Shown piece by piece: positions 1-6,304 of a stretch of 32,730 nt of DNA. Source of the DNA: Hyphomicrobiales bacterium (GTDB taxonomy: Bacteria; Pseudomonadota; Alphaproteobacteria; Rhizobiales; Rhizobiaceae); contig JAAEMP010000242.1 in the NCBI GenBank assembly GCA_024225445.1, positions 1 through 32,730 on the forward strand, in the 5' to 3' direction. Every line of letters begins with the position of its first letter. Position 1 is the first letter of the stretch. The notes below the pieces were generated by a model. It did not search any database. It was not told the DNA's origin and was given only the letters and a program-made list of their open reading frames with translations. The translations under genes were made by a program, and so were the position numbers.

Positions 1-465
1 CAGTGGTCTATACGGCCATAAGCGAAGTATAACGCAGTCCAGCGGGCGTGAAAAACAAGCCTTCGCCATATTCTTGGGGCGGCCCAAATCAGCCCCCAGG
101 TTCTTATTGGGGCTGCGTTGCAAACCTTGCCCGATATACATGTCGCCCAGATACATTTTCGGATTCCGCGCCTAGCCGAGCGAACTGATTTGACTCCATC
201 AAATGGTTCAATCTAAATCTGATAGACTCCAGAGCTTGAAACTTCAATTATAAGATATATATAGATTATATCTTTTTTTGAAAACTAATCAAACTGCCAC
301 TGATGGATACCTTATTGGGAGCGCAGTCCGCAGCAATGTCGTTACGCTGTCATTCGCAAATGTGGATTTTGAACAAAACCATGCTGCTGTGTCGCGGGAA
401 CAACTGAATTAACCGGCGAGAGCAGTTGCTGTCTCCAAGCCAGATCAGTCAAACAGGATTACAGC
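1..465. other. Left-edge region without a supportable gene
   Basis: No recognisable gene is seen before the ferredoxin fragment. Two short frames run open to the left edge: a minus-strand one from about position 156 and a plus-strand one ending at a TAG near 172. Neither gives a protein I recognise. From about 225 to 290 the DNA is strongly AT-rich. Part of this may be the flank of a decayed locus, since the next two reading frames are fragments. Confidence 0.5.
252..279 (+). terminator. Weak AT-rich hairpin followed by a T run
   Basis: AAGATATA (252-259) and TATATCTT (267-274) can form an 8-bp stem with a 7-base loop, and the T run continues to about 279. The layout is that of an intrinsic terminator for plus-strand transcription, but the stem is almost all A-T and no upstream gene is identified. 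It may be only an AT-rich palindrome. Confidence 0.25.
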
Positions 466-588
466 ATGACATTTGTGGCGATTGAAAACTGCATCAAGTG
501 TAAATATGCGGACCGCGTTGAAGTTTGCCCGGTAGACTGCTTCTACGATGGTGGCAATATGTTGGTCATCCGCAAGCGTGGTTTTTAG
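466..588 (+). pseudogene. Truncated 7Fe ferredoxin (FdxA-like) fragment
   Basis: The 40-codon frame begins with ATG and encodes [14 protein letters not shown] followed by [18 protein letters not shown], the N-terminal half of the small bacterial 7Fe ferredoxins (family: [3Fe-4S]+[4Fe-4S] electron carriers of about 105-115 residues). It stops after only five further residues (RKRGF), exactly where the second cluster motif of the family should begin, so the whole second cysteine set is missing. The residue before VEVCP is Arg where the family normally has Cys, so even the first cluster is damaged. It cannot be a functional ferredoxin of the usual type. The amber stop at 586-588 is directly followed, in the same frame, by a helix-turn-helix ORF. 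Identification rests on recall of the FdxA motif and is fairly certain; calling it a pseudogene is inference. Confidence 0.75.
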
Positions 589-789
589 ATGCCACTTAAC
601 AAATTGCAAGAGAAAGTATTGTTACTTTATGGCGAGGGTTTGTCACATGCAGATATCGGCAGAAAAATTGGGCTAAGCGAACTGACAGTCTCACTAATTC
701 TGAATTCGGCGGTGGACAGGCTGGGAGTGAACAATACCGTCCAGGCCATCAATCATTTACTTCGATCAAACCGAGATCTGGAAACTTGA
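589..789 (+). CDS. Stand-alone LuxR/GerE-type helix-turn-helix protein, possibly a fragment
   Basis: These 66 residues match the C-terminal DNA-binding domain of LuxR/FixJ regulators: a start like PLNKLQEKVLLLYGEGLSHADIG, a recognition helix LSELTVSLILNSAVDRLGV and the closing NNTVQAINHLL. The domain normally follows a receiver or ligand-binding domain, and here nothing precedes it except the truncated ferredoxin, with which it shares the reading frame. The ATG abuts the ferredoxin stop (TAGATG), so translation, if any, would depend on coupling; no Shine-Dalgarno sequence is visible. It may be a small autonomous GerE-only regulator or the tail of a disrupted LuxR gene. The domain assignment is firm; expression as a protein is doubtful. 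Confidence 0.5.
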   Translation: MPLNKLQEKVLLLYGEGLSHADIGRKIGLSELTVSLILNSAVDRLGVNNTVQAINHLLRSNRDLET

Positions 790-958
790 TCGCGAGCCGA
801 AAAATTGATTTATTTGACAGGTAAACGCCGCCGCATATCTTGATGCCTGCCAGTTTCCAGTGACGATCATATCAAGCGTCTTTTGATATCTCAAGGCGTC
901 AATGGGCGGTTGGGTGGAGGGTGCATATACGGATTTTATGCTATCGGGACAGACTGAA

Positions 959-1062
959 ATTACGGTAATGGTACGGACGCGTCCTGTTAATGGAACCGCT
1001 GTTAGCGTTCCTATCATGGCTCATTCAGAAGCCGGACGGGGCATCCATACCATTACCGTAAT
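959..1062. repeat. 15-bp perfect inverted repeat with 74-base spacer
   Basis: ATTACGGTAATGGTA at 959-973 is the exact reverse complement of TACCATTACCGTAAT at 1048-1062. A further partial copy of the core, TTACCGTAA, follows at 1064-1072. The spacing suggests either the ends of a very small non-autonomous element or paired operator sites; no ORF in the 74-base interior is recognisable. Confidence 0.6.
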
Positions 1063-1138
1063 CTTACCGTAACCCGAAATTTTCGTAACTTGATCCCATT
1101 AAAACCGACAAACGACAGCTATTCTTCTTCATGTTGTG

Positions 1139-1162
1139 ATTCAAGATGTTAAAGTCTTGAAT
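1139..1162. other. 8-bp stem hairpin downstream of the tetR/mttB operon
   Basis: ATTCAAGA (1139-1146) and TCTTGAAT (1155-1162) are perfect inverted repeats around an 8-base loop, about 90 bases past the stop codon of the minus-strand TetR gene. It could act as a 3' hairpin for that transcript, but there is no T run on either strand, so intrinsic termination is not shown. Confidence 0.3.
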
Positions 1163-1249
1163 TGGATTTCGAAACCTTCAGTAAGCTATTGTTATTTATA
1201 GAAATGCAGGTGAAAGAGATGCGGTGATAACTTACCAAGATCAAATTCA

Positions 1250-1984
1250 TTATTCATCGTTGCTCTGATCTCGGATTGGCCTTCTATACCTTCGCTCAAG
1301 TCGCGAAGAATCCCCATTATCGACAGCAATTGCATAAGCGGTAAATGCTTTTATTTCTTCCTGTGAAGCTGCAACACCAGTGAAGCCCAGCAGGTATTGG
1401 GGAAGAAGTTTCAGCCTGTCGGAGAGCGTTTCGTTCAATTCGGCAACATTGTAGCCGATTTGCATGAAATACAGAATGCGGGCACGGGTCAGTGCCTCGA
1501 TTTCTTCATAGCCGTAGCGTTCGAACATGGCGGCGAGGGCGTCCAGCCTGGCTTGGTCCGAGCGATCGAGGACCTTGCGCACCTTGCCGGATCTGCGGGC
1601 CCAGTCACGGATGGCAAAATCGAGTGCATTGTTGAAGAGGCGGGGATTTACAAAGCAGCGAAACACGTTGCAGACGGCTTCGGTAATTGTGGCAGCGGGC
1701 AGGGTGGTCTGGGCCACCAGTGCGGCCGTATTGGAAGCTTGCCAATGATCCAGCAGGGTGGAGAGCAGATGCTGCCGGCTTTTGAAATACCAGTAAAAAC
1801 TTGACCTGGATACCCCAAGACGCTGACCAATTGCCAGAACCTTGACCTCGCCAATGCCGTCGCTCACCAGAATGTCCAGGGCGACATTCATCCAGTCCTC
1901 CCGTGTGACCTTGGCGTTACCGTTCTGCGGGCCCCGGGAAGTACTATTATCTGGCTGTAAAAGTGATTTTTCTGCTTTGGTCAT
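1250..1984 (-). CDS. TetR/AcrR-family transcriptional regulator
   Basis: The 244-residue product has the N-terminal TetR helix-turn-helix: TREDWMNVALDILVSDG, then VLAIGQRLGVSRSSFYWYFKSRQHLL, with the recognition helix at the VSRSSFYWYF segment (roughly residues 50-65). The rest is an all-helical ligand-binding domain I cannot assign to a ligand. I chose the ATG at 1984, five bases after the stop of the upstream MttB gene; an in-frame TTG at 1993 would overlap that stop by four bases. Being the last gene of the DMGDH-like/mttB unit, it is probably a local regulator of methylated-amine catabolism, possibly autoregulated through the palindromes before the DMGDH-like gene (inference). Confidence 0.85.
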   Translation of the reverse strand: MTKAEKSLLQPDNSTSRGPQNGNAKVTREDWMNVALDILVSDGIGEVKVLAIGQRLGVSRSSFYWYFKSRQHLLSTLLDHWQASNTAALVAQTTLPAATITEAVCNVFRCFVNPRLFNNALDFAIRDWARRSGKVRKVLDRSDQARLDALAAMFERYGYEEIEALTRARILYFMQIGYNVAELNETLSDRLKLLPQYLLGFTGVAASQEEIKAFTAYAIAVDNGDSSRLERRYRRPIRDQSNDE

Positions 1985-1989
1985 GGCGA

Positions 1990-3558
1990 TCAACTTACAG
2001 GTGGCGCACCACCCTTTGCCGTTTTACTGATAATGTATTGATCAAGCCGGTCAATCTGCTCTTCTGTGTTTTTCACCCCGGTACTTTCTTCGAGAATTTG
2101 TTTCCATAAACCGCTGGCTCGCCGGTTCGTATCCATGGCACCCCGTTCGGTCCATGTGCCGAAATTGGCTCGATCATGGAGAATTGGTTCATAGAATTCA
2201 GTTTGGTATCTGCGCATGGTATGTGCCGCCCCGAAAAAATGACCGCCGGGAACAATTTCTGCCATGGCTTCAAAACCTATTTCATCAATTCCCGCAGGTT
2301 CCTCAGCGCACAATTCAGCAATCATCTGAAGGACTTCACAGTCTGTGACGAATTTTTCATAGGAAACTGTCAATCCGCCCTCCAGCCATCCGGCTGCATG
2401 GATGACAACAGTGGCTCCCGCAAGCAGACAGCCCCAGAGGCCCAGCTGGGTTTCGTTGGAGGCTTGTGCATCATTGATGTTGGCTGCGCTGCCGGTGGCG
2501 CCTCGCCAGGGCAGTTTGATTTTACGGGCAAGTTGCCCGGCAGCCAGGCTTGCCTTGAAATGTTCAGGTGTTCCAAATGCCGGTGCGCCGGATCTCATGT
2601 CAACGTTGGAAGTGAAAGTTCCATAACATACCGGTGCCCCCTTATTGACCAATTGCGTCAAGGTTATCGCCGCCAATGCCTCTGCGTGAGATAGCGTAAT
2701 GGCACCTGCGACGGTCATTGGTGCCATCGCGCCCATCAAGGTAAAGGGTGTCACAATTGACAATTGCCCGGCCCTGGCAAAGTCAATCAATCCCTGCGCC
2801 ATGGGGACATCCAGCTGGCGGGGTGAGTTTGTGTTGATGATCGTGTAACAGTGGGCATTGGCGTGAAATTCTTCATCGCTCAAACCGCGAAAATCCCGCA
2901 TCATTTCAAATGATTCCAAAGCCTGTTGTGTGCCTCGGGCAAACACAAAGGGCACTTTGTTTGAAAGGGTTAACTGGGCCCTTGCGGTCTCGTAATGCCT
3001 TAAATGGATCGCGATATCCTGCGGCTCGACTACAGGTGGCACCATTTGCAATACGTCGAAATATTGAGTGAGATGCACAAACTCATTAAAATCGCTCATC
3101 GTTCCCGGCCTTCTTCCCCGTTCAAGATCAGTTGAATGGGGGGCACCGCCACCTGGTTGAAAAACCAGCTTTCCGGGAGCAAGAACAATGTTTTTTTCAG
3201 CAATGCCTGCCATCACCGGGATGGATTTGGGAGCTGTGGCCAGAGCAGCGTCGACCAGTTCGCGGCCAATATAAACCATTTCCTCGTCTTCATCCACTTT
3301 GGCTCCGGCGAGTTTGAAATGCTGTCGAGCCTCCGGAAGCAATACCTTGATGCCCAGATTTTCCAGCACTTCAAGGGCGGTATTGTGCATCGCTTCAATG
3401 CGATCATCCGAAAACACTTTCATTGGTGGAAAGGGATTATCCAGGTTATGATAATCAACATTTCGGGCAGTTCTGGCGCGATTTTTATCACCGCCACGCC
3501 GATTTTTTCTGCGCGGAGTGCCGGAAGTTGTGGCTGAATCTGGTGGCCTGGAGGTCAT
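1990..3558 (-). CDS. Trimethylamine methyltransferase (MttB) superfamily protein, non-pyrrolysine
   Basis: The 522-residue product aligns by eye with the MttB superfamily, corrinoid-dependent TIM-barrel methyltransferases acting on quaternary or tertiary amines. Visible family-like blocks are the start FSDDRIEAMHNTALEVLENLGIKVL, LVFQPGGGAPHSTD, PFTLMGAMAPMTVAGA, LWGCLLAGATVVIHAAGWLEGGL and the end PGGHFFGAAHTMRRYQTEFY. The frame contains no amber codon, so it is not the pyrrolysine-containing TMA methyltransferase but resembles the non-Pyl branch, whose studied members act on glycine betaine, proline betaine, carnitine or butyrobetaine. Residues about 10-30 are a basic tail (RRKNRRGGDKNRAR) ahead of the barrel. 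The ATG at 3558 leaves 22 bases after the flavoprotein gene; longer starts would overlap it deeply. No corrinoid protein gene is adjacent. The substrate is unknown. Confidence 0.88.
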   Translation of the reverse strand: MTSRPPDSATTSGTPRRKNRRGGDKNRARTARNVDYHNLDNPFPPMKVFSDDRIEAMHNTALEVLENLGIKVLLPEARQHFKLAGAKVDEDEEMVYIGRELVDAALATAPKSIPVMAGIAEKNIVLAPGKLVFQPGGGAPHSTDLERGRRPGTMSDFNEFVHLTQYFDVLQMVPPVVEPQDIAIHLRHYETARAQLTLSNKVPFVFARGTQQALESFEMMRDFRGLSDEEFHANAHCYTIINTNSPRQLDVPMAQGLIDFARAGQLSIVTPFTLMGAMAPMTVAGAITLSHAEALAAITLTQLVNKGAPVCYGTFTSNVDMRSGAPAFGTPEHFKASLAAGQLARKIKLPWRGATGSAANINDAQASNETQLGLWGCLLAGATVVIHAAGWLEGGLTVSYEKFVTDCEVLQMIAELCAEEPAGIDEIGFEAMAEIVPGGHFFGAAHTMRRYQTEFYEPILHDRANFGTWTERGAMDTNRRASGLWKQILEESTGVKNTEEQIDRLDQYIISKTAKGGAPPVS

Positions 3559-3580
3559 AGGCTTATCCCTGTATCCCGGA

Positions 3581-5992
3581 TCAGGGTTTTGCCCGCATCG
3601 CATTTCCATGCGGGTCATAGGGTGAGGGATCGATAACTGTTGCTGAACGTTCAATACCGACGACGTGGACGCTGAGCTTTGTTCCAGGTCTGGCCAGATT
3701 GGCATCAACCAGTGCCATGGCCAGGGACTTGCCAATCGTGTGGCCATAGCCTCCCGAGGTGACAAAGCCGACTTTGCTGCCTTGCGACCAGATGGGTTCA
3801 AAGCCGCTGGCATCGGCTCCATCCGCGTCAATTTCCAAAGTGACCTGCACCTGATCAGGTCCGTTGCCGTCGCGCTCTTTGATGGCAGCCTGGCGACCGA
3901 TAAATCCTTGCTTGTCCCAGTCGATCCAGCGATCCATTCCGGTCATTGCCGGCGTATACCCTTGCGTAAATTCCGCCGACCAGATGCCAAAACTCTTTTC
4001 AAGACGCAGGGACAAAAGCGCATTGAAGCCGTATTCGCGAATTCCCAGATCAGCACCGGCCTCGAGCAATAATCGCCGCAGGCCTATATGTTCGCCCGCC
4101 TGGCAATTGATCTCGTAACCCAGTTCGCCCGCAACGGAAATGCGGGCGACCCTGGCCCGGATCAGGCCGATATCAAATTCGCCGCAACCCATAAACGGCA
4201 AAGCACCAATATTGCCGTCAGTCAGTTTTTCAATCACCTTCAGGGAATTGGGACCGGCAAGGGAAAATCCAACGATATTGTCAGCAATATCATGCAGTTC
4301 AACGCCATCTTCCATGTGATCGTTGAACCAGCGTAAATGCCAGTCGCGCAGATAATATGATCCCATGATCCACCAGGTGCCATTGCCCCAGTTGAAGACG
4401 GTCAAATCTCCCTTCAGTTTGCCTTGGGGGGAAAGCATTGGCGCCAGTTTGCAGCGGCCCGGACCTGGCAGTTTTGAAGCCATGACTTTGTCCAGCCATT
4501 TTTGTGCATTTGGGCCGGTAACCTCAAAGCGGGAGAATCCGGAGATATCAAGCAAGCCTACATTCTCGCGCACCGCCCTGCATTCCTCGCCGACAATATC
4601 ATGAGCGTTTGAACGCTTCAGTGACGGTGTCTCGGTAAATCCGGACGGGGCAAAATAGAGCGGTAACTCAAGGCCCCAGCTTGCTCCCCACTGGCAACCC
4701 GCAGCGCTCATTTCCGAATAAGCCGGCGCCATTTTGACAGGACGACCGGCGGGAAGTTGCTCATTGGGGTAGGTCATGACGAAGCGGCGGGTATAAAACT
4801 GGCCGGTGGTTTGTTTAATGTACTGTTTGTTGTTGGCGAAATCTCCGTAGCGGGCGACATCCATGCCATAGACATCGGCTTCCGGTTCCCCGTGAATGAT
4901 CCATTCCGCCAGGGATTTACCCACACCACCTCCCTGTAGAAATCCAGCCATTACCGCGCAAGCACACCAATAGCCGTTTTTGCCCGGTACGGGGCCAACC
5001 AGAGGGTTGCCGTCAGGGGAGAAGGTGAACGCCCCGTTTACCCATGTTTTTACCCCTATTTCCTGTAGTGCGGGATAGCGTTCGAATCCGAGGATGAGTT
5101 CGTTTTCAATCCGGTCCGTTTGTTCCTGAAACAGCTCGATGCCGTAATCCCAGGGAGCTCCGTCCATGGCCCAGTGCTCATGGTTGATTTCATAAATGCC
5201 CAGCAAGATTCCCTTCTGGTCCTGTCGCATATAGGTGAAGCCTTCGAGGTCAACAATCATCGGAACTTCGAAATCCAGTTCTTCAAGTTGCGGGATTGTA
5301 TCGGATACCAGATAGTGATGCTTAAGTGGAGCAACCGGTAGTTCAACCCCTGCCATTCTGCCAACCTGCTTTGCCCAGAGTCCGGCGGCATTAACCACAT
5401 GCTGGCACTGGATCGTGCCCTTTTCAGTAACGACCTGCCAGCCCTCAGCGGTCTGGTTGAGTTCAAGCACACGGTTGTGCTCAATCACCTCGGCACCGTT
5501 TTTCCTGGCTGCTCCCGCATAAGCATGAACAGTTCCTGTGGTGTCGATATAACCTTCGCGATCTGCCCACATGCCTCCCAGAATTCCCTTGGTAGACATG
5601 ATCGGGCAGAGTTCACCAGCCTCCTCAGGCGTGACAAGACGGCAATCCTCAATGCCGATTGACTGAAATACGCGATAGGTGGATTGAAGCCATTCCCAGC
5701 GGTCGGGTGTTCCCGCAAGCGTCAGTCCACCGGTCATGTGCATACCAACCGAATGCCCGGACTCCTCCTCTATCTTTTGCAGCAGGTCAATCGTATAGGC
5801 CTGAAGCTGGGCAATGTTGGGGTCCGCATTAAGGGCATGAAATCCCCCGGCTGCATGCCAGGAAGATCCAGCGGTCAAAACAGAACGCTCAATCAGCGCC
5901 ACATCGCTCCAGCCCATTTTTGCCAGATGATAAAGAACCGATGCGCCAACAACCCCGCCGCCAATGACCACAACCCGGTATTGCGATTTCAT
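3581..5992 (-). CDS. FAD-dependent dimethylglycine/sarcosine dehydrogenase-like protein with GcvT domain
   Basis: The 803-residue product begins with a Rossmann FAD motif (VVVIGGGVVGASVLYHL, residues 7-23) and the segment TAGSSWHAAGG, in which the His (residue 46) corresponds to the residue that carries covalent FAD in dimethylglycine dehydrogenase. The oxidase half runs to about residue 420; the remainder is an aminomethyltransferase (GcvT) fold that in this family binds tetrahydrofolate and captures the methyl as methylene-THF. Length and architecture fit DMGDH/SarDH. The likely reaction is oxidative N-demethylation of a dimethyl- or monomethyl-amino compound. The start is well marked by GGGAGGAA (5998-6005) five bases before the ATG. 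It heads the unit with mttB and tetR. The exact substrate is not determinable. Confidence 0.9.
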   Translation of the reverse strand: MKSQYRVVVIGGGVVGASVLYHLAKMGWSDVALIERSVLTAGSSWHAAGGFHALNADPNIAQLQAYTIDLLQKIEEESGHSVGMHMTGGLTLAGTPDRWEWLQSTYRVFQSIGIEDCRLVTPEEAGELCPIMSTKGILGGMWADREGYIDTTGTVHAYAGAARKNGAEVIEHNRVLELNQTAEGWQVVTEKGTIQCQHVVNAAGLWAKQVGRMAGVELPVAPLKHHYLVSDTIPQLEELDFEVPMIVDLEGFTYMRQDQKGILLGIYEINHEHWAMDGAPWDYGIELFQEQTDRIENELILGFERYPALQEIGVKTWVNGAFTFSPDGNPLVGPVPGKNGYWCACAVMAGFLQGGGVGKSLAEWIIHGEPEADVYGMDVARYGDFANNKQYIKQTTGQFYTRRFVMTYPNEQLPAGRPVKMAPAYSEMSAAGCQWGASWGLELPLYFAPSGFTETPSLKRSNAHDIVGEECRAVRENVGLLDISGFSRFEVTGPNAQKWLDKVMASKLPGPGRCKLAPMLSPQGKLKGDLTVFNWGNGTWWIMGSYYLRDWHLRWFNDHMEDGVELHDIADNIVGFSLAGPNSLKVIEKLTDGNIGALPFMGCGEFDIGLIRARVARISVAGELGYEINCQAGEHIGLRRLLLEAGADLGIREYGFNALLSLRLEKSFGIWSAEFTQGYTPAMTGMDRWIDWDKQGFIGRQAAIKERDGNGPDQVQVTLEIDADGADASGFEPIWSQGSKVGFVTSGGYGHTIGKSLAMALVDANLARPGTKLSVHVVGIERSATVIDPSPYDPHGNAMRAKP

Positions 5993-5997
5993 TATAT

Positions 5998-6005
5998 TTC
6001 CTCCC
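5998..6005 (-). promoter_or_regulatory. Strong ribosome binding site of the DMGDH-like gene
   Basis: On the minus strand GGGAGGAA precedes the ATG at 5992 by five bases. It is the best Shine-Dalgarno match in the amine block and fixes the start of the flavoprotein. Confidence 0.8.
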
Positions 6006-6027
6006 GATAATCTGTATCAAAGGGACA

Positions 6028-6066
6028 TTATTGAAACTGATATTTGATGTCTAGACAAATATGTCC
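6028..6066. promoter_or_regulatory. Possible operator: TGTCTAGACA palindrome with TGTCC half-sites
   Basis: TGTCTAGACA (6048-6057) is a perfect 10-bp palindrome. Related half-sites lie on each side: GGGACA near 6022-6027 and TGTCC near 6062-6066. The cluster is 60-70 bases before the DMGDH-like start, a fitting place for a regulator such as the TetR protein encoded at the end of the same unit. Binding is inference only. Confidence 0.35.
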
Positions 6067-6137
6067 AGTACTATTCGTTCATATAGCAGAGTACCTTTAT
6101 TTTGATTCAGTTTTGATTTTTTTTGCTCACGGCTATT

Positions 6138-6167
6138 CGGGCTTGCGCCCGGCCTCCGCCAGGGCGC
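6138..6167 (-). other. Mutually exclusive GC-rich hairpins in the mttB/DMGDH gap
   Basis: On the minus strand GCGCCC (6162-6167) can pair with GGGCGC (6145-6150), extended after a bulge by GGC/GCC around a GGAG loop. The same GGGC can instead pair with GCCC (6138-6142) around a GCAA tetraloop (6143-6146). The two stems share bases and cannot coexist. A run of eight A (minus strand) follows downstream. No U-run follows either stem, so this is not an intrinsic terminator. It may be a repeat element or a structured leader or processing site. Confidence 0.45.
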
Positions 6168-6304
6168 GCATCGGCACCGGTCGCTTTTCGCTCCTGGTTG
6201 CATGATCATTATAAAGGTGTTCCGCCATAAAATAATCTGGGGGAATTTACTACAAAAGTATCCTGGAATGATGAGTATATCGAAGCAGGAATACTGGCGT
6301 GATA

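Larger units (their letters stand above)
790..1249. other. 460-base intergenic stretch with inverted repeats
   Basis: No supportable gene. It contains a 15-bp inverted repeat (959-973 with 1048-1062) and an 8-bp hairpin (1139-1162), listed separately. The TetR gene on the minus strand ends into this region, but I see no clear terminator with a U-run. Confidence 0.5.
5993..6304. other. 312-base gap between mttB and the DMGDH-like gene
   Basis: This gap interrupts an otherwise tight minus-strand operon and probably carries a separate promoter for the DMGDH-like/mttB/tetR unit. It holds a palindrome (6048-6057) with nearby GGACA half-sites and a GC-rich hairpin block (6138-6167) embedded in AT-rich DNA. 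No gene is seen in it. Confidence 0.5.

Noticed and set aside
1-172. Partial gene at the left edge, either strand
   Set aside because: Short open frames exist on both strands, but neither translation resembles a known protein.
766-1017. Minus-strand ORF of 83 codons left of the tetR gene
   Set aside because: No recognisable domain or ribosome site; it overlaps the helix-turn-helix ORF and one arm of the inverted repeat.
1397-1804. Long plus-strand ORFs opposite the tetR, mttB and DMGDH-like genes
   Set aside because: They are antisense shadows of clearly recognised minus-strand proteins and encode nothing familiar.
6121-6170. Intrinsic terminator after the mttB gene at 6305
   Set aside because: The hairpins are followed by A, not U, in the transcribed minus-strand direction, and on the plus strand the T run precedes the stem.
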